Below are positions 42,877-51,482 of a DNA stretch of 64,000 nucleotides, in pieces. Location: positions 62,001-126,000 of the forward strand of contig CALWXC010000002.1 of assembly GCA_944385415.1 (NCBI GenBank). The letters are read 5' to 3'. Each line of letters opens with the position of its first letter. Within the stretch, counting starts at the first letter, position 1. The position numbers were made by a program, and so were the translations under genes. The notes under the pieces are model-generated. The model ran no database searches, had not been told where the DNA came from, and was given only the letters and a program-made list of their open reading frames with translations. Source of the stretch: an uncultured Oscillospiraceae bacterium (GTDB lineage Bacteria > Bacillota > Clostridia > Oscillospirales > Oscillospiraceae).

Positions 42877-43710
42877 TCAAACCTGTTCCAATTCTGCGGT
42901 GTTCTGCAACCGGGCGGCGATGGTTTCCGCGGCGCGGAATGCCGTATTGGCGGCCAGGGTGGCCACCACCACACCGCCCATGCCCCAGCCGTAAAAGGAA
43001 AATACCGTGGCGACGGCGCCGGTAAAGACGCCGTAGAGCACCCGGAAGGTCAACCCCATGGGGGTGGTCACCGGGTCGGCGGACAGGAAGCAGGCTCCCA
43101 GGATGGTACCACCCCAGCAGACGACGGCCAACGGATCACAGTGGGGCAGCACTGCCGCCGTCAGGAACGACGCGCACAGATAGGGGACCGCCACGGCCCA
43201 GGGCAGCAGATGGCGCATGGCCAGATAGGCAGCACCCACCAACAGCAGCAGCGTGGACGCCTCTCCCATGGCCCCGTCCAGATAAGCCATCAGGAAAGTG
43301 CCCTGGCAGTCTTTCAGAGCCAGAGGGCACAAAAGGGGCAGCAGGGCGGCGCGGCCCAGGGCGGCGGGGTTCCACCAGTTCTGACCGATACCGCCGGTGA
43401 GAACCTTGACGGACACGGCGAGAAAGGCTCCCAGGGGCGCGGCCCACAGGGCGGCCCGGGCGGGCAGCAGCAGGGCCGACAGCAGGCCCGTCACCAGCAC
43501 GGTCAGGGTTCGCAGCTCCTGCCGCCCGGTGAAGCGGTCCCATAGAAATTGGGTGGCGAAGGCGGCAGCCACGGCCAGCAGAAGCATGGCGGCGGCCCGC
43601 AGGCCGAAGAACCAGACGGCCCCCGCTGCCGCAGGCAGCAGGGCGATGGCGGCGTCCAGCATTTGCAGGGCTGTGGATTGGCCACAGTGGATGTACGGTG
43701 CGGTATTCAT
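42877..43710 (-). CDS. RnfD-family electron transport subunit (lacks flavinylation motif)
   Basis: 277 residues with about eight or nine membrane helices. IGQNWWNPAALGRA near residue 115 and LSADPVTTPMGLTFR near residue 205 are RnfD/NqrB signatures, as is GAMGEASTLLLLVGAAYL, which aligns with the family's GGxxGETSALxLLxG. The segment that normally precedes it and carries the (S/T)GAT motif for covalent FMN is missing. ATG at 43710 follows AGGAGG; the longer frame overlaps rnfC antisense to nothing and is ruled out by the Shine-Dalgarno site. It overlaps the rnfC stop by 4 bp. Confidence 0.82.
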   Translation of the reverse strand: MNTAPYIHCGQSTALQMLDAAIALLPAAAGAVWFFGLRAAAMLLLAVAAAFATQFLWDRFTGRQELRTLTVLVTGLLSALLLPARAALWAAPLGAFLAVSVKVLTGGIGQNWWNPAALGRAALLPLLCPLALKDCQGTFLMAYLDGAMGEASTLLLLVGAAYLAMRHLLPWAVAVPYLCASFLTAAVLPHCDPLAVVCWGGTILGACFLSADPVTTPMGLTFRVLYGVFTGAVATVFSFYGWGMGGVVVATLAANTAFRAAETIAARLQNTAELEQV

Positions 43711-44837
43711 AATAAAACCTCCTCTTTGGATGGGGTGTACCCGGCGGCGGGACAGACGTAGCGGCAGGCGCCGCAGTGGAGACAGTGACCGATGCCCAGC
43801 CAGGGCTGGCGGTCCATGGGGCAGACGGCGGCGCAGCGGCCGCAGCGGATACAGGGGGTGCCGTTGCGGTGGCGGCGGGGCGGCAGGACACACAGAGATG
43901 TGATGCCGGGAACCAGGGGACCGTCGGCGTGGCGCAGGGGGGAGCCGGTCATGGGCCCGCCCAGCAATAGGGGACCGTCCGGGGCGGCGGCAGCTTCCAG
44001 AATGGCAGACAGGGGGGCGCCCATGGGGGCGTCAATGAGGGCGTGGCCCCGCTTCCATGCCACGCTGACCCGCTGGCGGATGGGGGGCGTCCCTTGCAGC
44101 GCCGCGCCGAAGGCGGCCACGGCGCTGACGGGCAGCACCAACACGTCGCCCTCCTGGGGCGGCTGGCCGGGAGGGAGACGGCCCAAGGATTCCGCCAACA
44201 ATTGGGGATGAGACAGGGGATAGCGCTGGGGCACCGTCATCACGGTGCAGTCCAGGGGTGCGGCGGCGTGGGCCGCCTGATGCTGCCCGGCCCCCACAGC
44301 CAGCAGCGTGCGCCGGGGATGCAGCAGCCGGTTCAAAAAGGCCAGCCCTGCCCCTACGGCGTCGGCGTCGAGACAAAGGGCCGCGTCCTCGGTGCAGTGC
44401 CACGGCTCCCGGTCCATGGCCGAGAGAATCAGCGTATCCAGCCCTGGTGCGGCCTGGGTGACGGCTTGGGCCAGGGGACGGCCGCCAGGCAGCCGTACAC
44501 CGCTGTCCCACAGGGCATCTTCATCGTCCGGCAATTCCAGCGGGTCCGCCGCCGTGTCCAGCCCGTCGTTCTGGAGAATCAGGGCCAGACAGGAGCCGCC
44601 GGCGGCCAATTCCATGGTGTCCAGGGCGGCCACGGTGCCGGAGACCGGGGCGTAAATGGGCAGGGGATCGCCGTTGCCGTCGGCCACCCGCTGGCCCCGG
44701 GAGACGGGGTCCCCGACCCGGACCAGGGGCGTTTCCCCCCGGGGCAGGGGCAGAATGATACGTTCTTGCTGCGGCAGACTGGTGGGGGGCGTGGTGACCG
44801 CCCGGCCCATGGGGACGCCGCGATTCCATGGCAGCAT
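43707..44837 (-). CDS. RnfC-family electron transport subunit
   Basis: 376 residues, shorter than the usual 430-450. The N-terminal barrel-sandwich part has PLVRVGDPVSRGQRVADG and PIYAPVSGTVAAL near residues 37-70; a flavoprotein-like Rossmann part follows (TLLAVGAGQHQAAHAA near residue 195); the C-terminus has two 4Fe-4S motifs, CIRCGRCAAVCPMD and CLHCGACRYVCPAAG. I chose the ATG at 44837 with AAGGAGG upstream; the long frame to 45077 passes through the promoter. Only rnfD follows; no rnfG, E, A or B is next to it. Confidence 0.83.
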   Translation of the reverse strand: MLPWNRGVPMGRAVTTPPTSLPQQERIILPLPRGETPLVRVGDPVSRGQRVADGNGDPLPIYAPVSGTVAALDTMELAAGGSCLALILQNDGLDTAADPLELPDDEDALWDSGVRLPGGRPLAQAVTQAAPGLDTLILSAMDREPWHCTEDAALCLDADAVGAGLAFLNRLLHPRRTLLAVGAGQHQAAHAAAPLDCTVMTVPQRYPLSHPQLLAESLGRLPPGQPPQEGDVLVLPVSAVAAFGAALQGTPPIRQRVSVAWKRGHALIDAPMGAPLSAILEAAAAPDGPLLLGGPMTGSPLRHADGPLVPGITSLCVLPPRRHRNGTPCIRCGRCAAVCPMDRQPWLGIGHCLHCGACRYVCPAAGYTPSKEEVLL

Positions 44838-44876
44838 GGACAGGACCTCCTTCTGTATCTGGTAAATTTTGGCTAT

Positions 44877-44905
44877 ATCATAGCGGAGGCCGCCGGATTT
44901 GTCCA
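44877..44905 (-). promoter_or_regulatory. Promoter of the rnfCD-like unit
   Basis: On the minus strand TGGACA (44900-44905), 17 bp, TATGAT (44877-44882). Confidence 0.7.
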
Positions 44906-45061
44906 CTGGCCGGAAGGGGTCGGAAAATGCAGAGGGGAGCGGAAGGGAAGCAAAGGCCCCCGCAGGCTCCCGGCAGCCGTCGAAAGTTGCGAACGAAAGT
45001 TGGTATAGGTGGAGCGGCCTGGGGATTGCCGTCGGGGAAATACGGGGAAAAGCGGTTTTTC

Positions 45062-45091
45062 TTTGCATTTTTTTCATCCATGCGGTACAAT
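45062..45091 (+). promoter_or_regulatory. Promoter of the RsmF-type gene
   Basis: TTTGCA (45062-45067), 18 bp, TACAAT (45086-45091). Confidence 0.6.
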
Positions 45092-45121
45092 ACTCTTATC
45101 TATCCCCAAGGAGGGAACCCC

Positions 45122-46510
45122 ATGTTTCCCAAGGAATTTTTAAGCCGTATGGAGGGGCTCATCGGGCCGGAAGGTCTGGAGGCGTTTCTGGACGCCGCCA
45201 AGCGGCCCCGTGCCGTGGCTCTGCGGCTCAACACGCTGAAAAAACTGCCAACGGTCACCGGCGGCGAGCCGGTGCCCTGGTCGCCGAACAGCTATTATTA
45301 TGATCCCAACGCCCGCCCCGGTCTGTCTCCCTACCACGATGCGGGCGCATACTACTTGCAGGAGGCCAGCGCCATGGCACCGGCGGGGCTGCTGGATGTG
45401 CGGCCCGGTATGACTGTCCTGGACCTGTGCGCCGCCCCCGGCGGCAAGTCTACCCAGCTGGCGGCGTTGCTGGACGGTCAGGGGCTTTTGATCTCCAATG
45501 AGATCGAGCCGAAACGGGCCAGAATCCTGGGCCAGAATCTGGAGCGCATGGGCTGCGCCAACGCCCTGGTGCTCAACGAACACCCCAAACGGCTGGAGGA
45601 GCGGTTCCCCGGCTATTTTGACCGCATTCTGGTGGATGCGCCCTGTTCCGGTGAGGGCATGTTCCGCAAGGAGGCCGCCGCCGTGGCCGACTGGAGCGTG
45701 GAGACGGTGCTGATGTGCGCCCGGCGGCAGGATGAGATTCTGAAATCCGCCGCCGTGATGCTGCGGCCCGGCGGCCGTCTGGTCTACTCCACCTGTACCT
45801 TTGCCCCGGAGGAAAATGAGGGCACTGTGTCCCGGTTCCTCCACACCCACCCGGACTTTCATGTGGTAAAGGTGGACGCCTCCTGGTTTGCCCTCGGCCG
45901 CCCTGACTGGATTGACGACCCGGCCCCAGGCCTTGAAAAGACCTTCCGCCTGTGGCCCCATAAGTTGAAGGGCGAGGGGCATTATATTGCTGTGTTGGAA
46001 AAGCTGGGGGACGAGGTCCTGTTGGCGGGGGAAAGCTTCCGCCCTATGGCTGAGAACGCATGGACCCGGTCCAATGGAGGGAACCCGCGCCGTGGGGAGC
46101 GGGGAATTGCCCCGACCGTCCCCAAGGAACTGGAGGAGTTTCTCACAGCTCTGGATATCACCCTGCCGGAGGGAGCGCTGCTGCCCTTTGGAAACTCCCT
46201 GTGGCTGACGCCGCCCACCATGCCGGAACTGCGGGGTCTCAAGGTCATCCGCCCGGGCCTGGAGTTGGGGCAACTGCTGAAAAACCGATTTGAACCGGCC
46301 CACGCCCTGGCCCTGTGGCTGAAGACCGCCGCCTCTGTGGCGGACTTTCCTGTGGACAGCCCGGAGATTGCCGCCTATCTTTCGGGCCAGACGATTGCCG
46401 CCCCTCAGACCGGGTGGACGCTGATCACCGTGGACGGCCTTTCTCTGGGATGGGCCAAAGGCAGCGGCGGCGTGCTGAAAAACCATTATCCCAAGGGGCT
46501 GCGCCGGTAA
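45122..46510 (+). CDS. RsmB/NOP-family rRNA (cytosine-5)-methyltransferase (RsmF-like)
   Basis: 462 residues. The SAM motif VLDLCAAPGGKSTQLAALL is near residue 100, RILVDAPCSGEGMFRKE near residue 170 and LVYSTCTFAPEENEGTV near residue 220; the cysteines of PCSGEG and STCTF are the release and catalytic residues. A C-terminal extension (about 290-462) fits the RsmF/YebU type with a PUA-like end. It makes m5C in 16S rRNA. ATG at 45122 follows AAGGAGG. It stands apart from the wal operon by 125 bp. Confidence 0.92.
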   Translation: MFPKEFLSRMEGLIGPEGLEAFLDAAKRPRAVALRLNTLKKLPTVTGGEPVPWSPNSYYYDPNARPGLSPYHDAGAYYLQEASAMAPAGLLDVRPGMTVLDLCAAPGGKSTQLAALLDGQGLLISNEIEPKRARILGQNLERMGCANALVLNEHPKRLEERFPGYFDRILVDAPCSGEGMFRKEAAAVADWSVETVLMCARRQDEILKSAAVMLRPGGRLVYSTCTFAPEENEGTVSRFLHTHPDFHVVKVDASWFALGRPDWIDDPAPGLEKTFRLWPHKLKGEGHYIAVLEKLGDEVLLAGESFRPMAENAWTRSNGGNPRRGERGIAPTVPKELEEFLTALDITLPEGALLPFGNSLWLTPPTMPELRGLKVIRPGLELGQLLKNRFEPAHALALWLKTAASVADFPVDSPEIAAYLSGQTIAAPQTGWTLITVDGLSLGWAKGSGGVLKNHYPKGLRR

Positions 46511-46570
46511 CGGCCAAGAGATGCGGTACGAATTTGCCCCATCTCAATGCGAACTCGTATGCGGTTTTGT

Positions 46571-46598
46571 GCGGGACCATGTGGACATCGTCCCCTAC
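46571..46598 (-). repeat. Degenerate GTAG-headed REP-like hairpin
   Basis: Minus strand: GTAG, then stem GGGACGATG paired with CATGGTCCC (one mismatch) around TCCA. The head and stem build match the other REP copies but the stem sequence is a different subtype. The stem includes the probable -35 box of the wal operon. Confidence 0.55.
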
Positions 46599-46611
46599 AG
46601 ACCCTTATGAA
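46582..46611 (+). promoter_or_regulatory. Candidate promoter of the walR-walK operon
   Basis: TGGACA (46582-46587), 18 bp, TATGAA (46606-46611), 25 bp before the start codon. It overlaps the REP-like hairpin. Confidence 0.55.
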
Positions 46612-46635
46612 ACGTGTATCAAAGGAGGAACCCTC

Positions 46636-47328
46636 ATGTCCAAAGTCCTGATTGTGGAAGATGAACGGGCTATTGTGGAGATTCTCAAATTCAACCTGTC
46701 CCGGGAGGGCTACGAAACGTTGGAGGCGCTGGACGGCGAAGCCGGTCTTCAGCTGGCCCGCACTGCCGACCCGGATTTGATTCTGCTGGACGTGATGCTG
46801 CCCAAGCTGGACGGCTTTTCCATCTGCCGCCAGCTGCGGGAGGGCGGCGTCAGCACGCCCATTATTATGCTGACCGCCCGTGAGGAGGAAAACGACAAGG
46901 TGTTCGGCCTGGAAGCCGGAGCCGACGACTACATCACCAAGCCCTTTTCCATGCGGGAACTGATGGCCAGAGTCAAGGCCAACATCCGCCGCCGCACCCT
47001 GGATTCCGCCGATGGCCCTGCACCGTCCCAGGAGATGCCGTCCACGGGACTGGTGCTGGACCCGGACGGCTTTGCCGCCCGCAAAAACGGCGTCCTGGTG
47101 GAGCTGACCCAAAAGGAATTCGACCTGCTTTCCTTCCTGATGGCCGCCCCCGACAAGGTGTTTACCCGGGAGGAGCTGCTGGAAAAAGTGTGGAATTACG
47201 ATTATTACGGCGATATGCGCACGGTGGACGTGACGGTGCGCCGTCTGCGTGAAAAAATCGAGGACGATCCCGGCAAGCCCGCCCATATCCTCACCAAGCG
47301 GGGCGCAGGCTACTACTTCGTGCTGTAA
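46636..47328 (+). CDS. walR: OmpR/PhoB-family response regulator (WalR-like)
   Basis: 230 residues. The receiver domain (residues 1-120) has the acidic pair in VLIVEDERAIVE, the phospho-acceptor Asp52 in LILLDVMLPKLDG, and Lys in YITKPFSMREL; the winged-helix output domain (about 130-230) has LTQKEFDLLSFLM, TREELLEKVWNYDYYGDMRTVDVTVRRLREK. The WalR name rests on the order walR-walK-yycH-yycI; WalRK controls cell-wall hydrolases in Firmicutes. ATG at 46636 follows AAAGGAGG. Confidence 0.9.
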   Translation: MSKVLIVEDERAIVEILKFNLSREGYETLEALDGEAGLQLARTADPDLILLDVMLPKLDGFSICRQLREGGVSTPIIMLTAREEENDKVFGLEAGADDYITKPFSMRELMARVKANIRRRTLDSADGPAPSQEMPSTGLVLDPDGFAARKNGVLVELTQKEFDLLSFLMAAPDKVFTREELLEKVWNYDYYGDMRTVDVTVRRLREKIEDDPGKPAHILTKRGAGYYFVL

Positions 47329-47352
47329 CGGCACAGAAAAACGAGGTGCAAC

Positions 47353-49095
47353 ATGGGTTCCATCCGCACAAAACTGGTACTCATCATGATGCTGCTGATT
47401 CTGGCGCTGATGACTGTCGTCGGCTCCTTCCTCATCAATGGCGTCGGAAATTTCTATATCGATCAGTTCTACGATGAGATGGGCCGCACCTTCTCACAGG
47501 AATTCATCCGGCAATTGCAGGACACCGCCGATGAGGGCCCCGAAGAGATGAAAGAACGGTTGATGGCCAAGGCAGACCTGGGCATCGATATCACCGGGCG
47601 CAACGTCTATGTCCTGGACAGTGGCGGCGCCGTGCTTGCGGGCTCCGACCAGACTGCCGCCGTTTCCACCACCAGCAATCTGCTGGAGGCCCTCAATGGA
47701 CGCGTGGGCCAGGACAGCTCCATCACCAGCCCCTATATGGATTTGGCGGTGCCCATCACAGGGGACAACGCCTCGTACATCGTCTATGTGCTGGACAACA
47801 AATCCACCGTCAATGACTTGACCGCCAATGTGATGGATATCATTGTCCAGTCCCTGATTATGGGCATGGGCATCTGTCTGGTGCTGTCGGTGCTGCTGGC
47901 CCAGATTCTCATTACGCCCCTGCGGGCGTTGTCCAAGGGCACCCGCCGGGTGGCCGCCGGGGATTTTTCGGAAAAGCTGGAGGTCACCTCCCGGGATGAA
48001 ATCGGCGCGTTGACCCGGGACTTCAACGACATGTCCCGGGTCCTCCGGGACACCCTGGCCGCCGCCGAAAACGAGCGGAATAAACTCTCCACCCTGTTTT
48101 TGCACATGACCGACGGCGTGGTGGCTTTCGACGCCCAGGGCCGTGTCATCCATGCCAACCCCGCCGCCGTCCAGATGCTGGGCTGCGATCCGGCCAAATC
48201 CGGCGGTTTTGATCAAATCTTTGGCCAGGAGACCCAACTGTCCCTGGTGCTGTCCCTGGAGAGCCCGGAGTTTGTGGAGACGGAGAAGACCGTGGGAGAC
48301 CGGAGCTTGGAACTGTTTATGGCCCCTTTTACCACCGAGGGCAGCCCGGCCGGTGTCATCGTTGTCATTCACGACGTCACCGAGCAGCGCAAGAGCGAGC
48401 AGACCCGCCGGGAATTTGTGGCCAATGTGTCCCATGAGCTGCGTACCCCCCTGACCAACGTCAAATCCTACGCCGAGACCATGGCCGACGCCGGCAGTGA
48501 CCTGCCGCCGGAATTGCAGCAGCAATTCCTAGGCGTTATCATCAACGAGGCCGACCGCATGACCCGCATTGTCCAGGACCTGCTGACCCTCAGCAAGTTT
48601 GATTACGGCAAAATGGAGATGAACATCTCCCGATTCTCCTTTGCCGGGGCCATCCGGGATGTGGCCGAAGCCGTGGCCATGGACGCCCGCAACCACGGCC
48701 ATACCTTGACGGTGAGCATTCCTGACAATCTGCCGGAGGTCAACGGCGACCGGGACCGCATCCAGCAGGTCCTGATCAACGTGGTGTCCAATGCCATCAA
48801 GTACACCCCCGACGGCGGCCGCATTGAACTGCTGGCCGGTGTCAGCGGCGAAATGGTCTGGGCCAAGGTCCGGGACAACGGCATTGGCATTCCCGAAAAG
48901 GACCTGCCCCGGCTGTTTGAACGGTTCTACCGGGTGGACAAGGCCCGCTCCAGAGAATCCGGCGGCACGGGCCTGGGCCTGTCCATTGCCAGTGAAATCC
49001 TGCGCCAGCATAAAGGCGAAATCGCCATCGATTCCGTCTACGGCAAGGGTACCACCGTCACTGTCACCCTGCCCGCCGCCGAATCCCAAGCGTGA
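47353..49095 (+). CDS. walK: Sensor histidine kinase (WalK-like)
   Basis: 580 residues. Two membrane helices (about 8-27 and 165-190) flank an extracytoplasmic PAS-like domain; then HAMP (about 190-240), PAS (about 250-345), HisKA with FVANVSHELRTPLTNVKSY (phospho-His near residue 362), and an ATPase domain with QVLINVVSNAIKY, VRDNGIGIP and GGTGLGLSIA. This is the full WalK architecture. It starts 25 bp after walR and overlaps the upstream part of the next gene. Confidence 0.92.
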   Translation: MGSIRTKLVLIMMLLILALMTVVGSFLINGVGNFYIDQFYDEMGRTFSQEFIRQLQDTADEGPEEMKERLMAKADLGIDITGRNVYVLDSGGAVLAGSDQTAAVSTTSNLLEALNGRVGQDSSITSPYMDLAVPITGDNASYIVYVLDNKSTVNDLTANVMDIIVQSLIMGMGICLVLSVLLAQILITPLRALSKGTRRVAAGDFSEKLEVTSRDEIGALTRDFNDMSRVLRDTLAAAENERNKLSTLFLHMTDGVVAFDAQGRVIHANPAAVQMLGCDPAKSGGFDQIFGQETQLSLVLSLESPEFVETEKTVGDRSLELFMAPFTTEGSPAGVIVVIHDVTEQRKSEQTRREFVANVSHELRTPLTNVKSYAETMADAGSDLPPELQQQFLGVIINEADRMTRIVQDLLTLSKFDYGKMEMNISRFSFAGAIRDVAEAVAMDARNHGHTLTVSIPDNLPEVNGDRDRIQQVLINVVSNAIKYTPDGGRIELLAGVSGEMVWAKVRDNGIGIPEKDLPRLFERFYRVDKARSRESGGTGLGLSIASEILRQHKGEIAIDSVYGKGTTVTVTLPAAESQA

Positions 49096-49109
49096 AAGGA
49101 GGACCCATC

Positions 49110-50375
49110 GTGCGTCCACGCACCAAGGAAGTGTGCAAGTCCATTCTCATTGTCCTGCTGCTGCTCTCCGTGGTGATGCTGTCTCTGACGGCCATTCAGT
49201 ACAGCGGCGCCGACGGCCTCTCCGGCATGATGCAGACGCTGTCCGGGAAATTATCCACTCCACCCAAAAAGGCCGAGGACCCCACCTATACGGACGCGGC
49301 TCTGCCGGTGGTCATTTCCGCTGTGGGACCGGCGGGCCGGATCAGTTATTTGGGCAGTCAGGAAGCGTTGGACAATGCCTTTGCCGCCCTGGGCGGCCAG
49401 CTGGCTGCGGCGCTGGACACGGCGGGAACGGCAGAGGAATTGACCCGCATGGCCTTTCTCAGCCGGGCCACCCAGGCGGAACTGTATTTCTACTATCCCG
49501 GCGCGGTTCCCCTGGACGTGCTGGCCCAATGGCTGGACGCCACCGGCAGCGAATGCACCGGCAGCGGCCGCCTGTTCTGCCTGCGCCGCAGCGGCGACGC
49601 CGTGGAACTGTTGGTGGAGGCCGACGGCACGTACCGGGCTATGAAAACCGAGGTGGACAGCACGACGTTTGGCCAGGTCCTGGAGACCTTGGGGACCGAC
49701 GGCTCGTTCCTGGCCGCCGAGGGCGGCGGGTCTTACGGCCATCTGGACCCCATGACTGTCATCCAGCCGTCCTATACGGCGGTACCTGCCGTCCAGGCTT
49801 CCAACCCGGTGGACGAGTTGTTCCTCAGGACCACCGCCCCAACCGCCGCCACAACGCTGGGATTCAATCCCTACGGTGACAGCGTGTATCGGGATGACAG
49901 CAGCACCACCTATACCGACAGCGACGCCTCGCTGCGGATTGGCGCCGACGGCGTTTTGAAGCTGGAAAACACGGGCCTGTCCCGGCGGTTTGCCGCCGCC
50001 GGAGACAGCGACGCCCAGCGCATTGAGCTGGTCCGCTCCCTGGTGGATACCCTTGCCGCCGGGCGGCTGGGGGACAGCTGTATCTGGTTTTCGGGCCTGG
50101 AGACCGACGGCCAGACGTCTACGGTGGAATTTTCCTGCTATGTGGAGGGGCTGGAGGTCCTGCGGGCCGACGGCCCAGCCGTGGAGGCTCGCTTCCAGGG
50201 CGACATCCTGACGGAACTGACGCTGCGCCTGCGGACCTATACGGTCACCGGAGATTCCACGGCCCTGCTGCCGCCCCGGCAGGCCGCCGCCATCGCCCCG
50301 GCGGGGACCCGGCTGCGGCCCGGTTACGCCGACATGGGGGAGAACACCTTGCAGGCCGACTGGCTTCGTTCCTAA
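49110..50375 (+). CDS. yycH: YycH-family regulator of WalRK
   Basis: 421 residues: a short basic start (RPRTKEVCKS), one membrane helix (about residues 8-28) and a large extracytoplasmic part with little catalytic character. Recognised mainly by topology and its place after walK. In Bacillus, YycH and YycI bind WalK in the membrane and hold it in check. The start is the GTG at 49110 behind AAAGGAGG, 14 bp after the walK stop; a GTG further upstream overlaps walK and lacks that site. Confidence 0.75.
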   Translation: MRPRTKEVCKSILIVLLLLSVVMLSLTAIQYSGADGLSGMMQTLSGKLSTPPKKAEDPTYTDAALPVVISAVGPAGRISYLGSQEALDNAFAALGGQLAAALDTAGTAEELTRMAFLSRATQAELYFYYPGAVPLDVLAQWLDATGSECTGSGRLFCLRRSGDAVELLVEADGTYRAMKTEVDSTTFGQVLETLGTDGSFLAAEGGGSYGHLDPMTVIQPSYTAVPAVQASNPVDELFLRTTAPTAATTLGFNPYGDSVYRDDSSTTYTDSDASLRIGADGVLKLENTGLSRRFAAAGDSDAQRIELVRSLVDTLAAGRLGDSCIWFSGLETDGQTSTVEFSCYVEGLEVLRADGPAVEARFQGDILTELTLRLRTYTVTGDSTALLPPRQAAAIAPAGTRLRPGYADMGENTLQADWLRS

Positions 50376-50386
50376 GGAGGCGAACC

Positions 50387-51226
50387 ATGCCCATATCCAA
50401 AATCAAGAACATTGTGATTCTGATTCTCCTGGTGGCCAATATCATGCTGTTGGTACTGCTGGTTCCCCTGGCCCGTCAGCGCCAGAAGCAGCAGGCCCAG
50501 GCCCAGGAAGCATTGGAGTCGCTGTTTGCCCAGGCCGGTGTCCAGCTCAACGCCGGTCAGCTGCCCGATACCCGGCCCCTCTATACCCTGGAGTTTACTC
50601 CGGACGACAGCGGCGCACTGCCCGCCATGCAGGCGCTTTTGGGGGAGATGGTGCTGATGGAGCATGACTCCACCCGCTATATCCAGACCTATTCCTCGGC
50701 GGCGGGTTCCTGCCAGCTGTCCCGGGGCAACGTGCTGACGGCCAAGCTCAAGAAGCAGGAGCCTGTGGCCGATCTGACCAAAGATCTGTCGGGCCTGCTG
50801 GTCCGGATGGGATTGGAACCGGCCGGAGTGTCCACGCCCCAGCGGGTCCGGGCCGGCATTTACCAGCTGACCGCGGTGCAGCAGCTGTTGGAGGTGCCGG
50901 TGTTTACTGCCGCCGTTACGGCCACCTATGAAAACAACATCCTCACAGAACTGGAAGGAACGCTGTATTTCGACACCACCGGTCTGGTCCGTACGGACGA
51001 CGTCATCGGCTGTACCGCCGCCGACGCCTTGGTGGCGTTCTTGGCCAGCCGCGACACCCTGGGATGGGTGGGCGCCACGGTGAACGAAGTGGAACAGGGC
51101 TATTGCCGGGCCGATACGGCGTCGGCGGCGGTGGTGCGGCTGGTACCCGGCTGGGCCATCTACACGGACACCGGCGATTTCTGGGTCAATGGCATCACCC
51201 GGATGGTCAGTCCGCTGGTCCAGTAA
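50387..51226 (+). CDS. yycI: YycI-family regulator of WalRK
   Basis: 279 residues with an N-terminal membrane helix (NIVILILLVANIMLLVLLVPLA, about residues 8-26), a short coiled coil, and an extracytoplasmic YycI-like domain. It starts 11 bp after yycH. With YycH it would form the inhibitory complex on WalK. The further wal genes seen in Bacillus (walJ, htrC) do not follow; murA does. Confidence 0.78.
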   Translation: MPISKIKNIVILILLVANIMLLVLLVPLARQRQKQQAQAQEALESLFAQAGVQLNAGQLPDTRPLYTLEFTPDDSGALPAMQALLGEMVLMEHDSTRYIQTYSSAAGSCQLSRGNVLTAKLKKQEPVADLTKDLSGLLVRMGLEPAGVSTPQRVRAGIYQLTAVQQLLEVPVFTAAVTATYENNILTELEGTLYFDTTGLVRTDDVIGCTAADALVAFLASRDTLGWVGATVNEVEQGYCRADTASAAVVRLVPGWAIYTDTGDFWVNGITRMVSPLVQ

Positions 51227-51286
51227 GGGATAGGAAAATTGTGGAAGGAAATTTGTTTCCGTTTGTTTTCAATTCTTAAAACTTTC

Positions 51287-51315
51287 TTTACATTCTACGG
51301 AGTGTGTGCTATACT
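51287..51315 (+). promoter_or_regulatory. Promoter of murA
   Basis: TTTACA (51287-51292), 17 bp, TATACT (51310-51315), extended by TGC: a strong sigma-A promoter. Confidence 0.8.
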
Positions 51316-51324
51316 GTTGTGTGC

Positions 51325-51460
51325 CGGAATCTGCCTTTTTAACCAGAACCGGCCTGTCATCATCCTGCAGTCCCATGCGGGTATTGTTTTTCCGTGACGG
51401 GGAATGCTGACAGTACCGGGAACCGTTCCCGGCTCCGGACCGTGTCCGGAGCATCGATCC
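51325..51460 (+). other. Structured 5' leader of murA
   Basis: About 160 bases separate the promoter from the start codon. Two compact hairpins are visible near the end: GGGAAC/GTTCCC at about 51419-51431 and CTCCGGAC/GTCCGGAG at about 51432-51451, plus a longer-range GCCGG/CCGGC pair at 51332-51356. No T run follows, so this is not a simple terminator. I do not recognise a known riboswitch class. Confidence 0.5.
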
Positions 51461-51482
51461 TGTATTGAAGAGGGCTGTGACA

